A stretch of DNA of 64,000 nucleotides from Patagioenas fasciata. Taxonomy: Eukaryota > Chordata > Aves > Columbiformes > Columbidae. Positions within the stretch are counted from its first letter, which is position 1; each line of letters begins with the position of its first letter. Made by a program: the position numbers and the translations under genes. The notes beneath the pieces are model-generated. The model was not told the DNA's origin and made no database searches. It was given only the letters and a program-made list of their open reading frames with translations. Below, one piece after another: positions 51,949 to 64,000 of the stretch. The stretch spans positions 26,810,367-26,874,366 of the forward strand of contig NC_092525.1 of assembly GCF_037038585.1 (NCBI RefSeq), in the 5' to 3' direction.

Positions 51949-54900
51949 TTTGCTATTTCTATATTTGTATTTGCATGATTGCATTTACAAAAGAATAACA
52001 AAAAGACATCTTTGCATTAGGAACCTATGCATTCAGACGTTCATCTTCAGACTTAACCCTTGCAGCTCAAGGAAAGTATTCCAGTTGCATTTCTAAATCA
52101 TACATACATATGCCTGCACAGCTAAAATTCTGAATACTGATATGCAGCACCTGTGGACTCTCATGTACAGTTTATTAGATACAGTACTTGGTCTACTGTT
52201 ATCCGAAGATTCACCTAGTCAGATAATTAATAAGATACAGAAACATAAAACATGAGTTGTTAAAGTTTACAATTACCTTCCCTCACAGCTCCATTCTAAA
52301 TGCACTGTCCTTGCTTTAACACATAGTAAATCATCTACCTAAACGTATTTGCACCCAATCATTTTTTAAAGTCACAATCTTTGTAGTGTCAACTTGTCAA
52401 GGGTCAAAGGGAAGAACAGGCAAGATTCCCAAATCAATCTGCTTGTAGAAACTGTCTCATTTCATTTCAAATTACCTGCTGTGGCTGAAGCAGGCTATGG
52501 ACAAACTGCCTTCCTCCATAAACCATGACAGCACAGGTCGAACTTATGTGATCATTCATAAGGGGCAAGTCATGCTGGGTCTGTCATTAACTACTTTTAA
52601 ACTGCTGTGCAGGGTTAAGTGATCTTGCAGGGCAGCAGCAGATATAAATACTATTTGGACAGTTTAATGTCAGGTGACAACTCCTCTGGGATTAAAACCG
52701 TGTAACCCAATACTAGTGTTATCAACATAAGGATTAAGGTACTTCGAGACTGTTACTTGCACTCACAACTTTTCATGTGTTTTGCATGTTATTAAGATAT
52801 CAGATGCATAACATAACACCCAACACCATCTTCCGTGGAGGCATTCCTGGTTGGTTTAGTGTTGCCCTTGCGTGACTGCTCAGTCCAGAAGAGGATACTT
52901 CTAATCTAGAATGTAAATATATTGCAGCAACTAAAAATATGTCCAGCTGTGGATTCACAGGCAAGGATAACTGTTCAGAACTGATTCTCCTCAAAGTCAG
53001 TCTGGTCAGATACCAAAAGTCTGTATAAAGCAAGGTACTTCAGCAGTTGTCTGCTTTCAAACGTGAGAGTGGATCTGTTAATTAAACCTGCTACATAGCT
53101 AGCCAATAGGGATACAAAAGGATCACTTTGTGGCTTAATAAACTATAAAGTAATTACTGCCTAACAACTTACTTTGTGCTTTGGTCATTTCTCCTCTGGT
53201 CACCATTATATTGATACACTCGTATGAACAAGAAAAGTACTTGTTAATAATGAAAAACAGCCATCATCTTTTTCAACATCTGTGGACAGCAAAAGCCAGA
53301 GGAGATCTGTTAGACGAGTGAATTAAGCTGGTCTGAGCTTTAAAAAAAATAAAAGTTCCTAAAGGACTACACAATTTGTCCTGATTCTTTCTTTACCATC
53401 ATATTCTTATTTAATGATTGCAGACAGAGATCACAGCATCCTTAATGCATTTGTCTTCAATCATGAAGCAGATAGGTATTTTTACAAGAACATGCAGGAA
53501 GAGACCAGTACTCCAATTTGCTGGAGACAACAAACTCTTCCTCATCTTAAGATGCACTACTCACTAGCGTGTTATGTATGCAAAACCCTATATGAAACAG
53601 CACACTAACACAAGGGCGCTGATTTATCAGTGTCTCATAAAGCACAGCTGCCAGTAGCACTAAGAAAGAAAGAAGAAAACCTTAATCTAACAAAAACCTG
53701 AGCTTCAGAGCCACCATAACTTAATGGAGGAAGATGAAGGGATCAAAAACACATATGCTTTCAAAAAAAAGAAAAAGAAAATACCAATACAACTTGTTCA
53801 GAATTGAATGTCACTGAGGCACACACAATGACACTGGGTTTCAGAGACCAGCTTTCCAGCGAGAAAGGTGAAGTGCAGCAGTTCTAATACAGAACACCAG
53901 CCTGTTGGAATTACTGATCATCTCTTCCTTTAAACTGAAATTTGCTCACTGATCACTTCGTGCTCTTACATAGCACCAGACTTCCCACCAGCATTTTTAA
54001 AAGGACAGCAGTATATATCCACATCCACCACCCCCTTTCCTTGGCACCACTAGCTGTCAGCCCCCAGCTCCTTCCCTCCAGCTCCAAGCTTCCCACTGAA
54101 CCTTCTTGACTCTCTTCTGAACAGCAGCCAAAAGGATGTCATCAACACAGGAGGACGGGAACAAACAGCAGATCACACTTTCCTTATTCCTATGTCTATA
54201 GCCCTCCACATATGCATAATGTGTATTTAGAAACTATTCTATGCATCCACAGGTCTGGAAGGCCCAGATCTCCTGGGTCCAGTTCAAAGCCACAATGAAT
54301 CAAGGACCTTGTCCATAAGGATACAGAATATCTATCCCCATCCCTAGCACTCCAGACCTGTCCACCTATTCACCGCACAGAATCTCTCTACCTGCACAAT
54401 TATTTTCAGCTAAAAAGAAAAAATTAGTTGGAAAAATAAGTAGCTAACATTTTATACAAAATGTATAATTAAACTAAATTACTTAACTACTAAAACATCT
54501 GAGTCACCACAAACTCAGTTCAAAAGAATTACCTGAAAGTTATCATTTCTGCAATAAAATTATTCCCTTGAACTGTAAGCCATGGAGTGAAAGAATAACA
54601 TTCAGTATCATCATGATACGAAAAAGCAACAACCCTGTTGTCACTGAAATACAATGATGAGCTTAACCTACCCATACCTTACAGCATTACTTAGTTGGTG
54701 GAAATAATTGAATTAATCAGATCAAAACAGGAAAAAAAAAAAATCCTTCTAAGAATTCTTTAGCTTCTAACAGTATGCTCTAAATTAGAGTAAAACTTGT
54801 GTTGATGCAACGTGAGTTTACTCCAAAACAATGGGCTACGACTCCACTGAATAAAAACTATTGCAGGAATTTTCACGACCCCTCCATGAATGCCATCAAG

Positions 54901-55280
54901 TCTGTAGTTCCTGAGGGCTCACTCCTTGCCACCTCTTTTCTTTCAGGAGGAATGATTACAGGATCCAACAAGTTTCAAACCTATCCATATGCAGATGTCA
55001 GCAAGCTATGTACCTTGTTAGTAAACGGGAACAAGTACAGTAACTTTGATAACACAACATTAAATTACAATGAACATTTGAATTCAAAACAGATGGCACA
55101 AGCTTGATTGAGAAATCAAGTTGCTTGGCAGCAGAGTGCAATATGAGGAAATGCCAGACATTAACTTTAGTAATAAAAATTATTCCCTTAAATGAATACT
55201 GAAAGGCAACTTCATGTAAACTCCCAATTCACTTTGGTATGTCTTGGACAATACTCTATCTTACATACTGGATAATAATT

Positions 55281-55352
55281 TAAAACAAACAAATAAAAAA
55301 ATCCCACCAAACCAAAATAAACAAAACAAACAAAAAAAGCACACACCACCAC
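55281..55352. repeat. CA/A-rich tract (CAAA units)
   Basis: AAAC and CAAA units with A-runs and a short CACACCACCACA end. Lies about 290 bases before the TATA box and CpG-rich block. Confidence 0.75.
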
Positions 55353-55637
55353 ATACACGTCATAACCATGACTGTTTTCCCATGTGAAGGCAGAGAAAAC
55401 ACATCTGTTGACTATTTTGTAAATCTGCCTTAAGATTTTCATTCAAACTGCAGAAGGCTGAAGCTGATTACTTTCACAGAATAAGCCAGGCTTTATGCTC
55501 TCTCAAAACCAGAAATCGTTGGAAGGAAAATGCAATGGAAATATGGCATTCAGAGCCTCTGAAGTCAGCAAAGAGGAACAGGAGCACAAGACCCTTCAGC
55601 TGGTCGGCACCTTTGCCCCCGAGTATAAGGGCCCTGC

Positions 55638-55643
55638 TATAAA
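55638..55643 (+). promoter_or_regulatory. candidate TATA box
   Basis: CTATAAATG lies immediately upstream of a CpG-rich block. A start about 30 bases on would fall near 55668. TATAAA is frequent in AT-rich DNA, so the support comes from the combination with the GC block and the donor downstream. Confidence 0.35.
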
Positions 55644-55675
55644 TGCTGCTGTTCGAAAAACTCCAGCTGCAATTT

Positions 55676-55991
55676 AAATGATTTCTACTACCCCGATCGC
55701 CAAGAGATCGGGTACTGGAAAGCCTATCCCGGTGGCTGGGTCACCTGCTGTGCCCGGGCAGACTGCGCCTGCCCCCCGGCAGCCGGGCCCAGGGCCGTGC
55801 CGAAGGGCAAAGCCTCTCCTGCCCTCCCGGCCGGGCCGCCTCCCCCGCCCGCTCCCTTCGCTCTCCAGCTGCGGCACTTAGCAGCTCGTCCCGGCCCTCG
55901 CCCCTACATCTCCATCTCAAAGAGCGCATGCGAATACGGATCCACACCTCTGAGCCTGGCATAGGGGCTCCGCTTCACACCGGAGGGAAAG
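55676..55991 (+). promoter_or_regulatory. small CpG island, possible promoter and first exon
   Basis: This is the only strongly CpG-rich block in the window, and the transition from the flanking AT-rich DNA is sharp. CpGs are dense throughout, with CCCGCCC (GC-box type, near 55847) and GCGCATGCG (55924-55932), which matches the NRF1 core common in CpG-island promoters. The block ends AAAG|GTGAGT, a consensus splice donor with GT at 55992. A + strand first exon with a TATA box at 55638 fits these signs. An ATG at 55928 stays open for 21 codons into the donor, but its context is weak, so the exon may be untranslated. The partner exon is not visible in the remaining 8 kb. A minus-strand promoter cannot be excluded. 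Confidence 0.5.
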
Positions 55992-55997
55992 GTGAGT
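55990..55997 (+). other. candidate 5' splice site
   Basis: AG|GTGAGT is a full consensus donor at the exact 3' edge of the CpG-rich block. It defines the end of the proposed first exon. One strong donor in isolation is not proof of splicing. Confidence 0.45.
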
Positions 55998-58363
55998 TGA
56001 CAGCTGAGAGGAGTTGCTCGGGTCACACAAAGTGACACTGATGGTTAAACAAAGGTTTCGAAAATAAAATCCATTGCCGCAAAAACACGTAAACACTACA
56101 AAACTGAAGAACAGCCAATTTTCCTCTGCTGAGGTTTTTTTCCAAGACTATTGTTTATTAAATAGGGAAAGCTTTAGTGTGGGCATATAAACTGCTTAAG
56201 TCAAACCAATGCAGATTCATGTGTTACCCTTATTGTTTTTGTTTTGATGGGCTGGGCAAAACTGAATTACATGTATGAATCACACTATTATTTTTAATAA
56301 AACAGACCTTGAACTTTCCAAAAGGAGGAGAACACACCAAAAATTAATTTGGGGGTAACTAAAAATAAAATCCTTCCATTCAGCACCTACATGGAGCGAG
56401 TTCCTTTATGCCATAGCAGAGATTAACCACTCCAAGGAGATGGGTCCTAAAAATATTAGACTATGTACATTAATGATTCAAAGCTACATGCTTCAACAAA
56501 AAAAGAAAATTTCAAATGCTGATGCAATTAGGGACAAGAAGTTAACCGGAATATGTTTCTTTAATCAATTTAACATGAGAGATGCTGAGCTCTTGGCCCC
56601 TGTGTGTTTAGAGCCATGCAGAAGTCATTTAATTTGGTTTGTTGTCTACAAAAAATTTTGAACTTCCACTAATTGGGATGTCAGGCTGCTTTCATGACAC
56701 ATCAAACAAATATTTACTTCAGTCAATGTCTCAGAATCACCCCAAATAAGAAATTTCTCCCAGCCAACGATTTATCTCCCCCACAGTTTGCTCATTTTTG
56801 CTTTTATCTCACACAACCACACAGCTGACATAGCTTTAAACCCTCAGCTCCTTTGCTCCCCAGTGCTCCCTTCTGCCATGCACTGCAAAGCCATCTCCCA
56901 CAGTGAAAAAGTGAAATGATATAAAATCCCTGTGCAGTCAAAGGGAAATGCCAGTGCCAGCACCCTGCAAGCAAGCATTTTCTTCACATGGAATGAGTAT
57001 TACTTCGAGAAAAAAAAAAAGTTAGATGCACAGAAGTCTTAATTTAATTAAGAATTTAAATACAGAGATTTAGTCACCTGAAGTCAACAAAAGAAAACAG
57101 TTTCTCTTCAAAGACAATCACGATCTTGTACATAAGCCCATGACAGAGGAAAAGAAGAAATCACCCTTCTCTGTGTGTTAAAGGTCATAATAACAGTGGG
57201 ACCAGCAGAGAAAGCAAAGACAAGAACTATTAACAGATGGCGACTCAGGGTAGGAAAAAGGTAAGTGGAAGGAAGCAGAAAGCGAGGAGGCAAGAAGCGA
57301 TGCAGAGGAAGACTGAGGGAACTCTCCAATTCTGCATTTGAAAACCTACAAATGTACTACAAATGTATTAAATCTGAAGAAAAAAATCAGTTTAAGACAA
57401 ATATCAAAACAAATTTTCAAGGATTCTTCTAGATATCAAAGCATCAAATAACCTAATAATGCTTTTATTGATATTAATAATTAATGTTAATGTTCAATTA
57501 ATATATGCTCCTTTTTTTTCCCTTCTTCTAAGTATCACGAGATTCACTCAATATTTAGGCTCTAATTTGCCCCTTGCAAATCTCAACCTTCTCTGCAAAG
57601 AGATCAAAACCTTGATCTCTTTTCTGAAGAAAAATTTCAAACCAAACTGTTCAATTGCACTAAGTATTTTTAAGAGCTAAGTATCCTCCTCTCTGTTCTA
57701 ATTTGAGACCATGTTATTTGCTATTCCTTTACTATATTTTCCCTGCACTGAAGAAATGGTCAAAAATAGTTTTGGTGCAAATGACTTCCAGTTAGCATCC
57801 CTGAGAACTGTAAACTCATCTTCCAATGCAACCTGGTTTTAACTCTTATTTCACTGTTTAATTGAAACAGCCATAAAGCGATCAGATGCTCCTGAAAGAG
57901 CTTCCACCTAAGATGATGGAAACCAGTCCCATGTTTTAATTACATTTATTTTTATTAGAATTTAATGAAATATAAAATCTTAAGTGCAAACTAGCATCAC
58001 ATTTCCACTATTAAGAGAACATTGTCAAGGTTGGAAGGAAATCAGAAACACTAGCACTGCCAGAACTTCACCAATTAGTATTCAGAGTATGTGAATATAC
58101 ATTTATCTTCAATTGCAGCTACTACCTTATGCTGTCATATGAAGCTTTCAGTATATATTCACTGCATTTACTGTTCTGTGCCCAACATATACCTCATAGT
58201 TTTGTCATGTTTCATACAATTGTAGATGCTTTGTAAATCTTTGCAAGGAAGGAAAAGAAAGACTAGAAATATGAAGCAGCTAAGTGAGTGTCATTGAACA
58301 GATATCCAAACGAAAAAAAAAGCATTGCATTTTCTCACTCGGTGAAATTTAATTTTGTGTGTA

Positions 58364-58430
58364 CCTGACAGCCTAAGAGGAATGGGAAGGGAGGCAAGGT
58401 TTAAGTGACCTTTCTGCAGTTACTTTGCAT
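58364..58430 (-). mobile_element. MIR relic, antisense
   Basis: AAGAGGAATGGGAAGGGAGG, then CAAGGTTTAAGTGACCTTTC and TGCAGTTAC, parallels 'gatgaggaaactgaggcacagagaggttaagtgacttgcccaaggtcac'. A short gap is needed inside the GAGGCACAGAG part. Confidence 0.5.
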
Positions 58431-61400
58431 CCTTAAAAATGTTTATTATACAAAACATACACCACACTTGCTTTTACTTTTCAGCTTCTGTTTAGGATTC
58501 AATATACTATACTTAGATCTTCATGGTTTCTTATGCTCCGCCACATAGCCATTTGCCACATCCACATGTGACTCCTTTGGGCATTCCCATAAAGCCAGAA
58601 GGGAATTTCTTCTTCAAGTAAATGGTTTTTAATGTAGCTAAATCTTGCATGAGTAGCTTTGAAAGTCTGCCCTATAATACACTGACATAAAAGAGCATAG
58701 TAATAGCTGATTGACAAGCAGCTCGAAGGAAGTGAAAATAGAGAAAATATATAAACAATGCTTTGCCAATTGTGGAGTAATAATAGTAACATATTGTAGT
58801 AAACATAAGTTTTTTCCCAGGAAAACCCATTTTCCATCTATTCCCTTCAGTTTTAAGCCATTTACATCTAAATAAGTCTGTGTTTTATTTTTAACACTCA
58901 CACACAATATTTCCAGTAGGTGTGTTCTTGGCATACAACGATAATCAAGTGCTTCATTTCAGATGCCTTTGTGTCAGACATTTTTTCCATTTCCTTTAAA
59001 AAGTAAGCAGCATAACAGTATCTGATAATCACTCACTGAAGACACTGTTTGAATTACAAACAATGAAAACCATTTAAACCTAAATGGCACCTTTCCTTCA
59101 CAAGGCTATTATCTGGGATGAGGAAACAACAGAAATAGGAGAAGGCTCTTCCAAACACAGCCCATTTCTTCTAGAGATATAGGAGCACTCTTGCAAAAGG
59201 GAGGAACGACATGAAGCAGACAGATCTTGTCCCATGCTCCTACCCTGGCAAAAAAAGAGCTGGGCAGCTCTGTGGTAGAAAAGCAGTTAGAGAATCGTCA
59301 CAGAGCATGAGGAGAAGAGCGTCCTTGTTTTTGTTCCTTTGTAAATGCACAATTTTAGAATTATGCAGCCAAAAGAGCAGAATCATTGCATATATTTTCT
59401 CCCTGTTTTTGCAAATGTCCTTCTTCTTTGAAACCTAGAAGGCCCTTCAGATGCTCAAGGTCTCTCTCTTTGGGGAAAAAATTAATGCAATGAAGTGGCA
59501 CACTCAAGGGGCAAAAGAGGCTCTTCTGCAACATGACTGTCACTGCCCGGGGGACTTGGGAACATCATCAGGACACAGAACTTGCAACACGGACTCAAAG
59601 CAGTAACACATCTCAGAGGTTGCACATCAAAAGAAGAAATGGCCATAGCTTTAGCTCATGTTAAGTGTACCTGATGGTAGTTATTGCCACTAGGAATATA
59701 ATGGAATTAAAGCCACTGAAGTTTAACCAGCACTGCTAGTAGATGAAATTCCAGGGATTTATCTGTCAACACCACAAAAATAATTCCATGGCTTTGCTTC
59801 TCATCAGTAAATTGCTAGAGTGCCCTCAAACAGCAAAATTAAGGTAACATTAGTGTCTTGTTTCCATTAAGCAACATTAAATGCTCCTACTTCCTCCCCT
59901 TTTAGCAAAAATAGAATACCTCATGCTAATAGATCTCATTGCGGAGAACAAGAGCAAAGCAGCTGGGCAAAATAATGAGTTGAGAAACATATTCCCCCCT
60001 TCCAGATCCCTTACTCAAGCCTACACATGGCTGTGATCCCAGCCCCCTACTCCCCCATCACACATACATAGTTTCTATTAATAAGAAGAATCTATGTCTG
60101 TTAATAGCTTATATAAAGCACATTTCATTCAATGAATGCTTTTATCAATAGACAATCCCACAAGGTACAGAAATTTCCAAATTCTACATGGCACAACTCC
60201 TTTACTTATAAACTCTTTCTTAAGCTACCAAATCTACTTTGCTCAAAATAGTTAAGACCTTGGGTCAAGGAGACAGTGGCATTAGCACTCAACAGAAAAT
60301 GTGCTTCTCTACACTAAAATAGCCACTTAAGCAAGAATGTGGAAATGATTTATCTTGCAATGTTTGAAGTTGGATCTTCACCTCAGCTATGTCATGACTG
60401 CACAATCAGTCAGAGGAAGACTGTTACACTCTCATACAAAGAAAAGGATATTCAACTCTTCACTGTGAGTATCTAACAAGTAATATTACCTTTCAGAAAA
60501 TAAGAAAAAGCATAAATATTAGCTGGTGGAAACATTCACATTTATAACATTGGACTATAGAGACCTTCAGTGTTCCAGTCCCCAAATATAAATCTGTGTT
60601 TAACAACAGAAAGGTAATGCAATTTCACTGAAAGCTGATTCATTTAAATAAAGCTGTCTTTGTAATCCTAAATATTGCAGTGCTAAATTAGCATAAGATA
60701 ACAAAAAAAATATCAAACTCAAAACTTAAATTGAAGCTTATTAATAAATAAATGAAATGAGATTTTGAGGCAAGAAAACAGCCAGGTTATTTTGATTTGG
60801 GGTTCAGTGATAATGCTTATGCATTCAATATCCTTTAACAGCTGTATGACCTACAGGCCATTTTAAAAGTAGATGACTATAAAAGGCTTTCCAATTATGC
60901 ACATTCAATTCTGCTAATTCTCCTAACAATTTGCAGGAGCAGACCCCACAGAACAACCAGAGATATAACGAGTCCAACAAGATCACTAAATTATGCAACT
61001 GTGAGACTTTTCTTTTAACCAGTGTACCTATTTTCCAGAGACCTAATTACCTTTAGAAATCCCATTCCCTAAGAAATCAATTAAGCTGTTAATGTGAAAT
61101 AAAGTAGTTGTCATAACTATGGACACAAGTGTTTCTACTGGAACTGAGAAAGCTGCCAACTTGTGGAGATCTGGTTCCACAATCTATTTTGCCTCTACAC
61201 CTTTACCAATGTACTGTGTAAAATAAAACTCAAGTATAGAAAGTTCAAGATTCTCACATTTATGGACATTCCCTCAGCAAGAATACCAGGATACAAAGGA
61301 ATAATGGAGAAATTAGGGAATTTTAGCCAAAAAGTATGTTCATTTTCTTTATTTTGACCAGTCAAAATTGTGCATGCCCTCAAAAACAGTGAAATTCAGT

Positions 61401-62452
61401 TGGCCTTTACTTGTCCAGTATATCAAGATTTCAGTCATTTTTCAGACAAGAAGCAGCATAGTAATAATGATAGCACGATCACCACCATATTCCTAACCTG
61501 TTCATAAAAAAGGCCAGGTACAATCTATTCTACGCTTGAACTGCAGCATTTTTGAGAACTCACAGTATTCCTAATTTTAATAATATAAATATGAAAAAAA
61601 AAAGAGGTCTATACATTATAAATGAGGATGGCACAGATTTTCTTCTTGTCAGAAGTGAAAAATCTGTGTATACACCAAGCAGTGATACTCAGCTTTCAAA
61701 AGGTCAACTGCAAATGAAGGTCTCTGCCATTTCCTCCCTTTTATATGAATTTAGCAAAAAGACAGTGTCATCAGTTAGAAAGAAGAGTCATTATAACTGA
61801 AATAATTATTTCCTAGCATACAATACATCATTACACATGTTTATATCACTTACGGTGATGTCACGTATAAATTATATTATTGACGTTTGTTTTGAAGGGA
61901 GTTTCTAAAACCATAAATACTGCTTTTAAAGTGAATGTATCAGAGAAAGTACTAACGGTATGCATGGAGGGAGACAAATGCATGGGCCAGAGGCAACTCC
62001 ATTCTGAAGGTAAAGAAAATATGCCAGCAGACTTGACCTCCTGACCTGAAGTTCTAGATAGAGTACAACAAAAGAAAATGAACAATCAGCAATTAAACTA
62101 ATGGGAAAAAAAATGGAAAAACATGCTGACGATCAATTTAAATCGAGTTTGTCACAGAATAACACTAGCCCTGTCCTTTTCAATGCCCCCACACACACCT
62201 GTGCCAGGATAAGTATTTTGGCAGGCCTCAAAGAATGGGATGAAGAGTGTGATTTATGCGAAAAATGAGCTTTCTATTTTTTCTGGAGAGAACAAGCAAC
62301 CAAGGGCTGCAGAAGGCAGGCTGGCTTCCCTCAGTAATAGTGCCACCTTAGAGTATTCAAGATGAAGCCTCAGAACACAAGACCACTCATGGTGCAAAAG
62401 CCTAAATAAAATCCCTCGCACTATTACTTCTTTCATTGCAAAAAAGGTAGAA

Positions 62453-62469
62453 TAAAAAAAAAAAAAAAC
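62453..62469. repeat. poly(A) run, ~17 bases
   Basis: A homopolymer; nothing recognisable beside it. Runs of like size occur at 7940-7953 and 43086-43101. Confidence 0.8.
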
Positions 62470-63309
62470 ATGTCCTACCAAGCTTATGTACAGTACTCTT
62501 ACACGCTGCACCAGTCAATGAGACAGTGCTTATGACCAACTGAAAAGTTTATACATCGTTGTATAGGATGAACTGCTTTAGCTTATGATAAAAATTTAAA
62601 TTAAACTAAACAACAGCTTTCCTGTGCTCAATCTGCAATATGAGAAGGTTATTCCTATTTAGCCTAAAATAGATAACTGCTCCACTTAAGCTAAGTTCAT
62701 TTGGTTTAGCTCAAAATAAGTTTGTGAAGTTTTATTAAAATGTTTTTAAAATAAATAAATATAATTGACAATCATCTTTATTCATTGAGAAGAGACTGTG
62801 CAAGCATTTAATTCATTATCTAGAAGTTGCAAGTACACTTCTCAAAACTACTGTTCAGTATTGCCTGCAGTTTGAGCATGGTTCATGAATGCAATACTAC
62901 CAATTTAACATGCAAACCTGAACTATTTCTGGCTGCAGGTTCTACCAGAAGGTGAAAGTGCCTTTCTTACATATCCTTCGTAAAGGTCCAATTACTTTAA
63001 ATAAGGATAAGGAGAATTAATTTCGTATTTACTTTATATACAGAGTTTAGAAAAGTCAAATGTTCCCTAGAATGAAATATCCTGCGAAAATTCTCCATTG
63101 CAAATGAAAAAAAACCTGGTTTTGGATGGACAACAGAACCAGCAAGTAACATCCTGCTGGGACTTCCAGATATATAACCAAACAACTTGCTTGTAGTGCA
63201 GCTCATTCCATTAAATAGCCTTCAGAAGGAGCAGATGTCTGATGGATTATTGTATTATAACTGGATAATTTGCAGCACTAGCTCATCTATAGGAATATAG
63301 AACTTGCAA

Positions 63310-63403
63310 CATCAGATAAACTAGCTATTGTATCTGGTCATATAACTTGCCCGAGGCAATGCAATTCCCGATGCTTCAATGGGAGTTGAAAAAAGTCCAG
63401 TCT
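63310..63403 (-). mobile_element. MIR relic, antisense
   Basis: ATCAGATAAACTAGCTATTG, then ATAACTTGCCCGAGGCAATG, then AATGGGAGTTGAAAAAAGTC and CAGTCT, follow antisense MIR ('acagatgaggaaactg ... gacttgcccaaggtcac ... gctgggattcgaacccaggcagtct') across about 90 bases, including the tRNA-derived part. Confidence 0.55.
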
Positions 63404-64000
63404 ATCTTCATTGCCTTTAATATTATTTCAGCTGGTATACTACAATAGTGTATGGTTTGCCTCCTAAAATATCACCCCAAAAACCTTTCAAGATCTTGTC
63501 AGTAGCTTGCGATTGCAAAGCTGATCACTCAGGCTGACATTTTCATCAACCACACTTGACACTGTCAGATTCTTTCTGTGCACACATGTGCATGAAAATA
63601 AATACATACAGTGGTTATCCAGAAAGCTCTGCTCATTTTATAGAAGAATGCTAATGAAAAATACATTGTCTTATCTATTAAAAAAGAAAATGGGGGGGGA
63701 GGGTGCTATATCTTTGGAAATCTCTGGTACTCCCAAAAACAACTGAGTTTCAATAGGAAGGTATCCTTTGTGTCAAGGGTTTATTTTTAAGAAAAATCTA
63801 CCTAAATTCACCCATGTAATATGAATTTCTGAGAAACCGTAGTTGGGACTGTTCCTCCGCTATCCTAGAATATGTGCATCCTGCCCTGACAAGTGGGCTA
63901 AAACCAAACTATCCATGTAAAGGCCATCTGTAACAGTTCAATATCATGACAGCAGTAAGACATCCAGCTTGCAATCAAATACCAATCCTCTGCATCTCAT

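Larger units (their letters stand above)
43941..55280. other. long AT-rich noncoding stretch
   Basis: Besides the purine tracts and one short direct repeat, nothing is recognisable in over 11 kb. GC-richer bits at 46500-46640 and 48960-49200 have frames on both strands and no known product. Confidence 0.6.
55998..63309. other. AT-rich noncoding stretch downstream of the CpG block
   Basis: If the CpG block is a first exon on the + strand, this is its first intron. I find no convincing second exon. One MIR relic is listed separately. Confidence 0.55.

Noticed and set aside
55495-55677. 60-codon frame just before the CpG block with coding-like codon use
   Set aside because: It includes the proposed TATA box and resembles no protein I know. 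Too short to call without conservation data.
1-64000. A bacterial or phage system, CRISPR array, rRNA, tRNA or intact endogenous retrovirus
   Set aside because: No operon-like gene packing, no regular spacer repeats, no tRNA B-box-type match that I could find, and no LTR pair or retroviral gene run was seen. The window is vertebrate noncoding DNA.

Overview
The window looks like a single AT-rich stretch of avian nuclear DNA, intergenic or intronic. The main evidence for a bird is a truncated CR1 LINE at about 8316-9032. It shows recognisable CR1 ORF2 C-terminal peptides, the conserved CR1 3' untranslated segment and the diagnostic ATTCTGTG-type terminal octamers. The other transposon traces are short, very old MIR and L2 relics typical of amniotes. 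I see no mammalian Alu or L1. I cannot name the species or a flanking gene.

I find no protein-coding gene that I can support. The open frames present are short, scattered over both strands, unlike any family I recognise, and close to what chance gives at this base composition. There is no sign of a bacterial operon, CRISPR array, tRNA, rRNA or intact virus. The content is therefore mostly non-genic: one CR1 fossil, about ten MIR/L2-like relics, microsatellites and homopolymer or G/T-rich tracts, a diverged 43-bp tandem repeat (9740-9910), and some stretches whose composition suggests conserved or regulatory DNA.

The strongest gene-related signal is at 55638-55993. A TATAAA box lies just before a compact CpG-rich block containing GC-box-like sequence and an NRF1-like GCGCATGCG, and the block ends in a consensus splice donor (AAAG|GTGAGT). 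This could be a promoter and first exon on the + strand whose next exon lies elsewhere. Two AT-rich blocks (24620-24860 and 26640-27640) look like candidate conserved noncoding elements. That reading is by appearance only and needs an alignment to test.

Layout: 1-8300, AT-rich DNA with one small local duplication; 8316-9032, CR1; 9740-9910, tandem repeat; 13.4-19.6 kb, MIR and L2 relics; 20.4-22.6 kb, microsatellites; 24.6-27.6 kb, candidate conserved DNA; 31-36.6 kb, palindrome, purine-skewed block, MIR relics and a GC patch; 36.9-46.3 kb, low-complexity tracts and MIR relics; 46.3-55.2 kb, little of note; 55.6-56.0 kb, CpG block; 56-64 kb, AT-rich DNA with two MIR relics.
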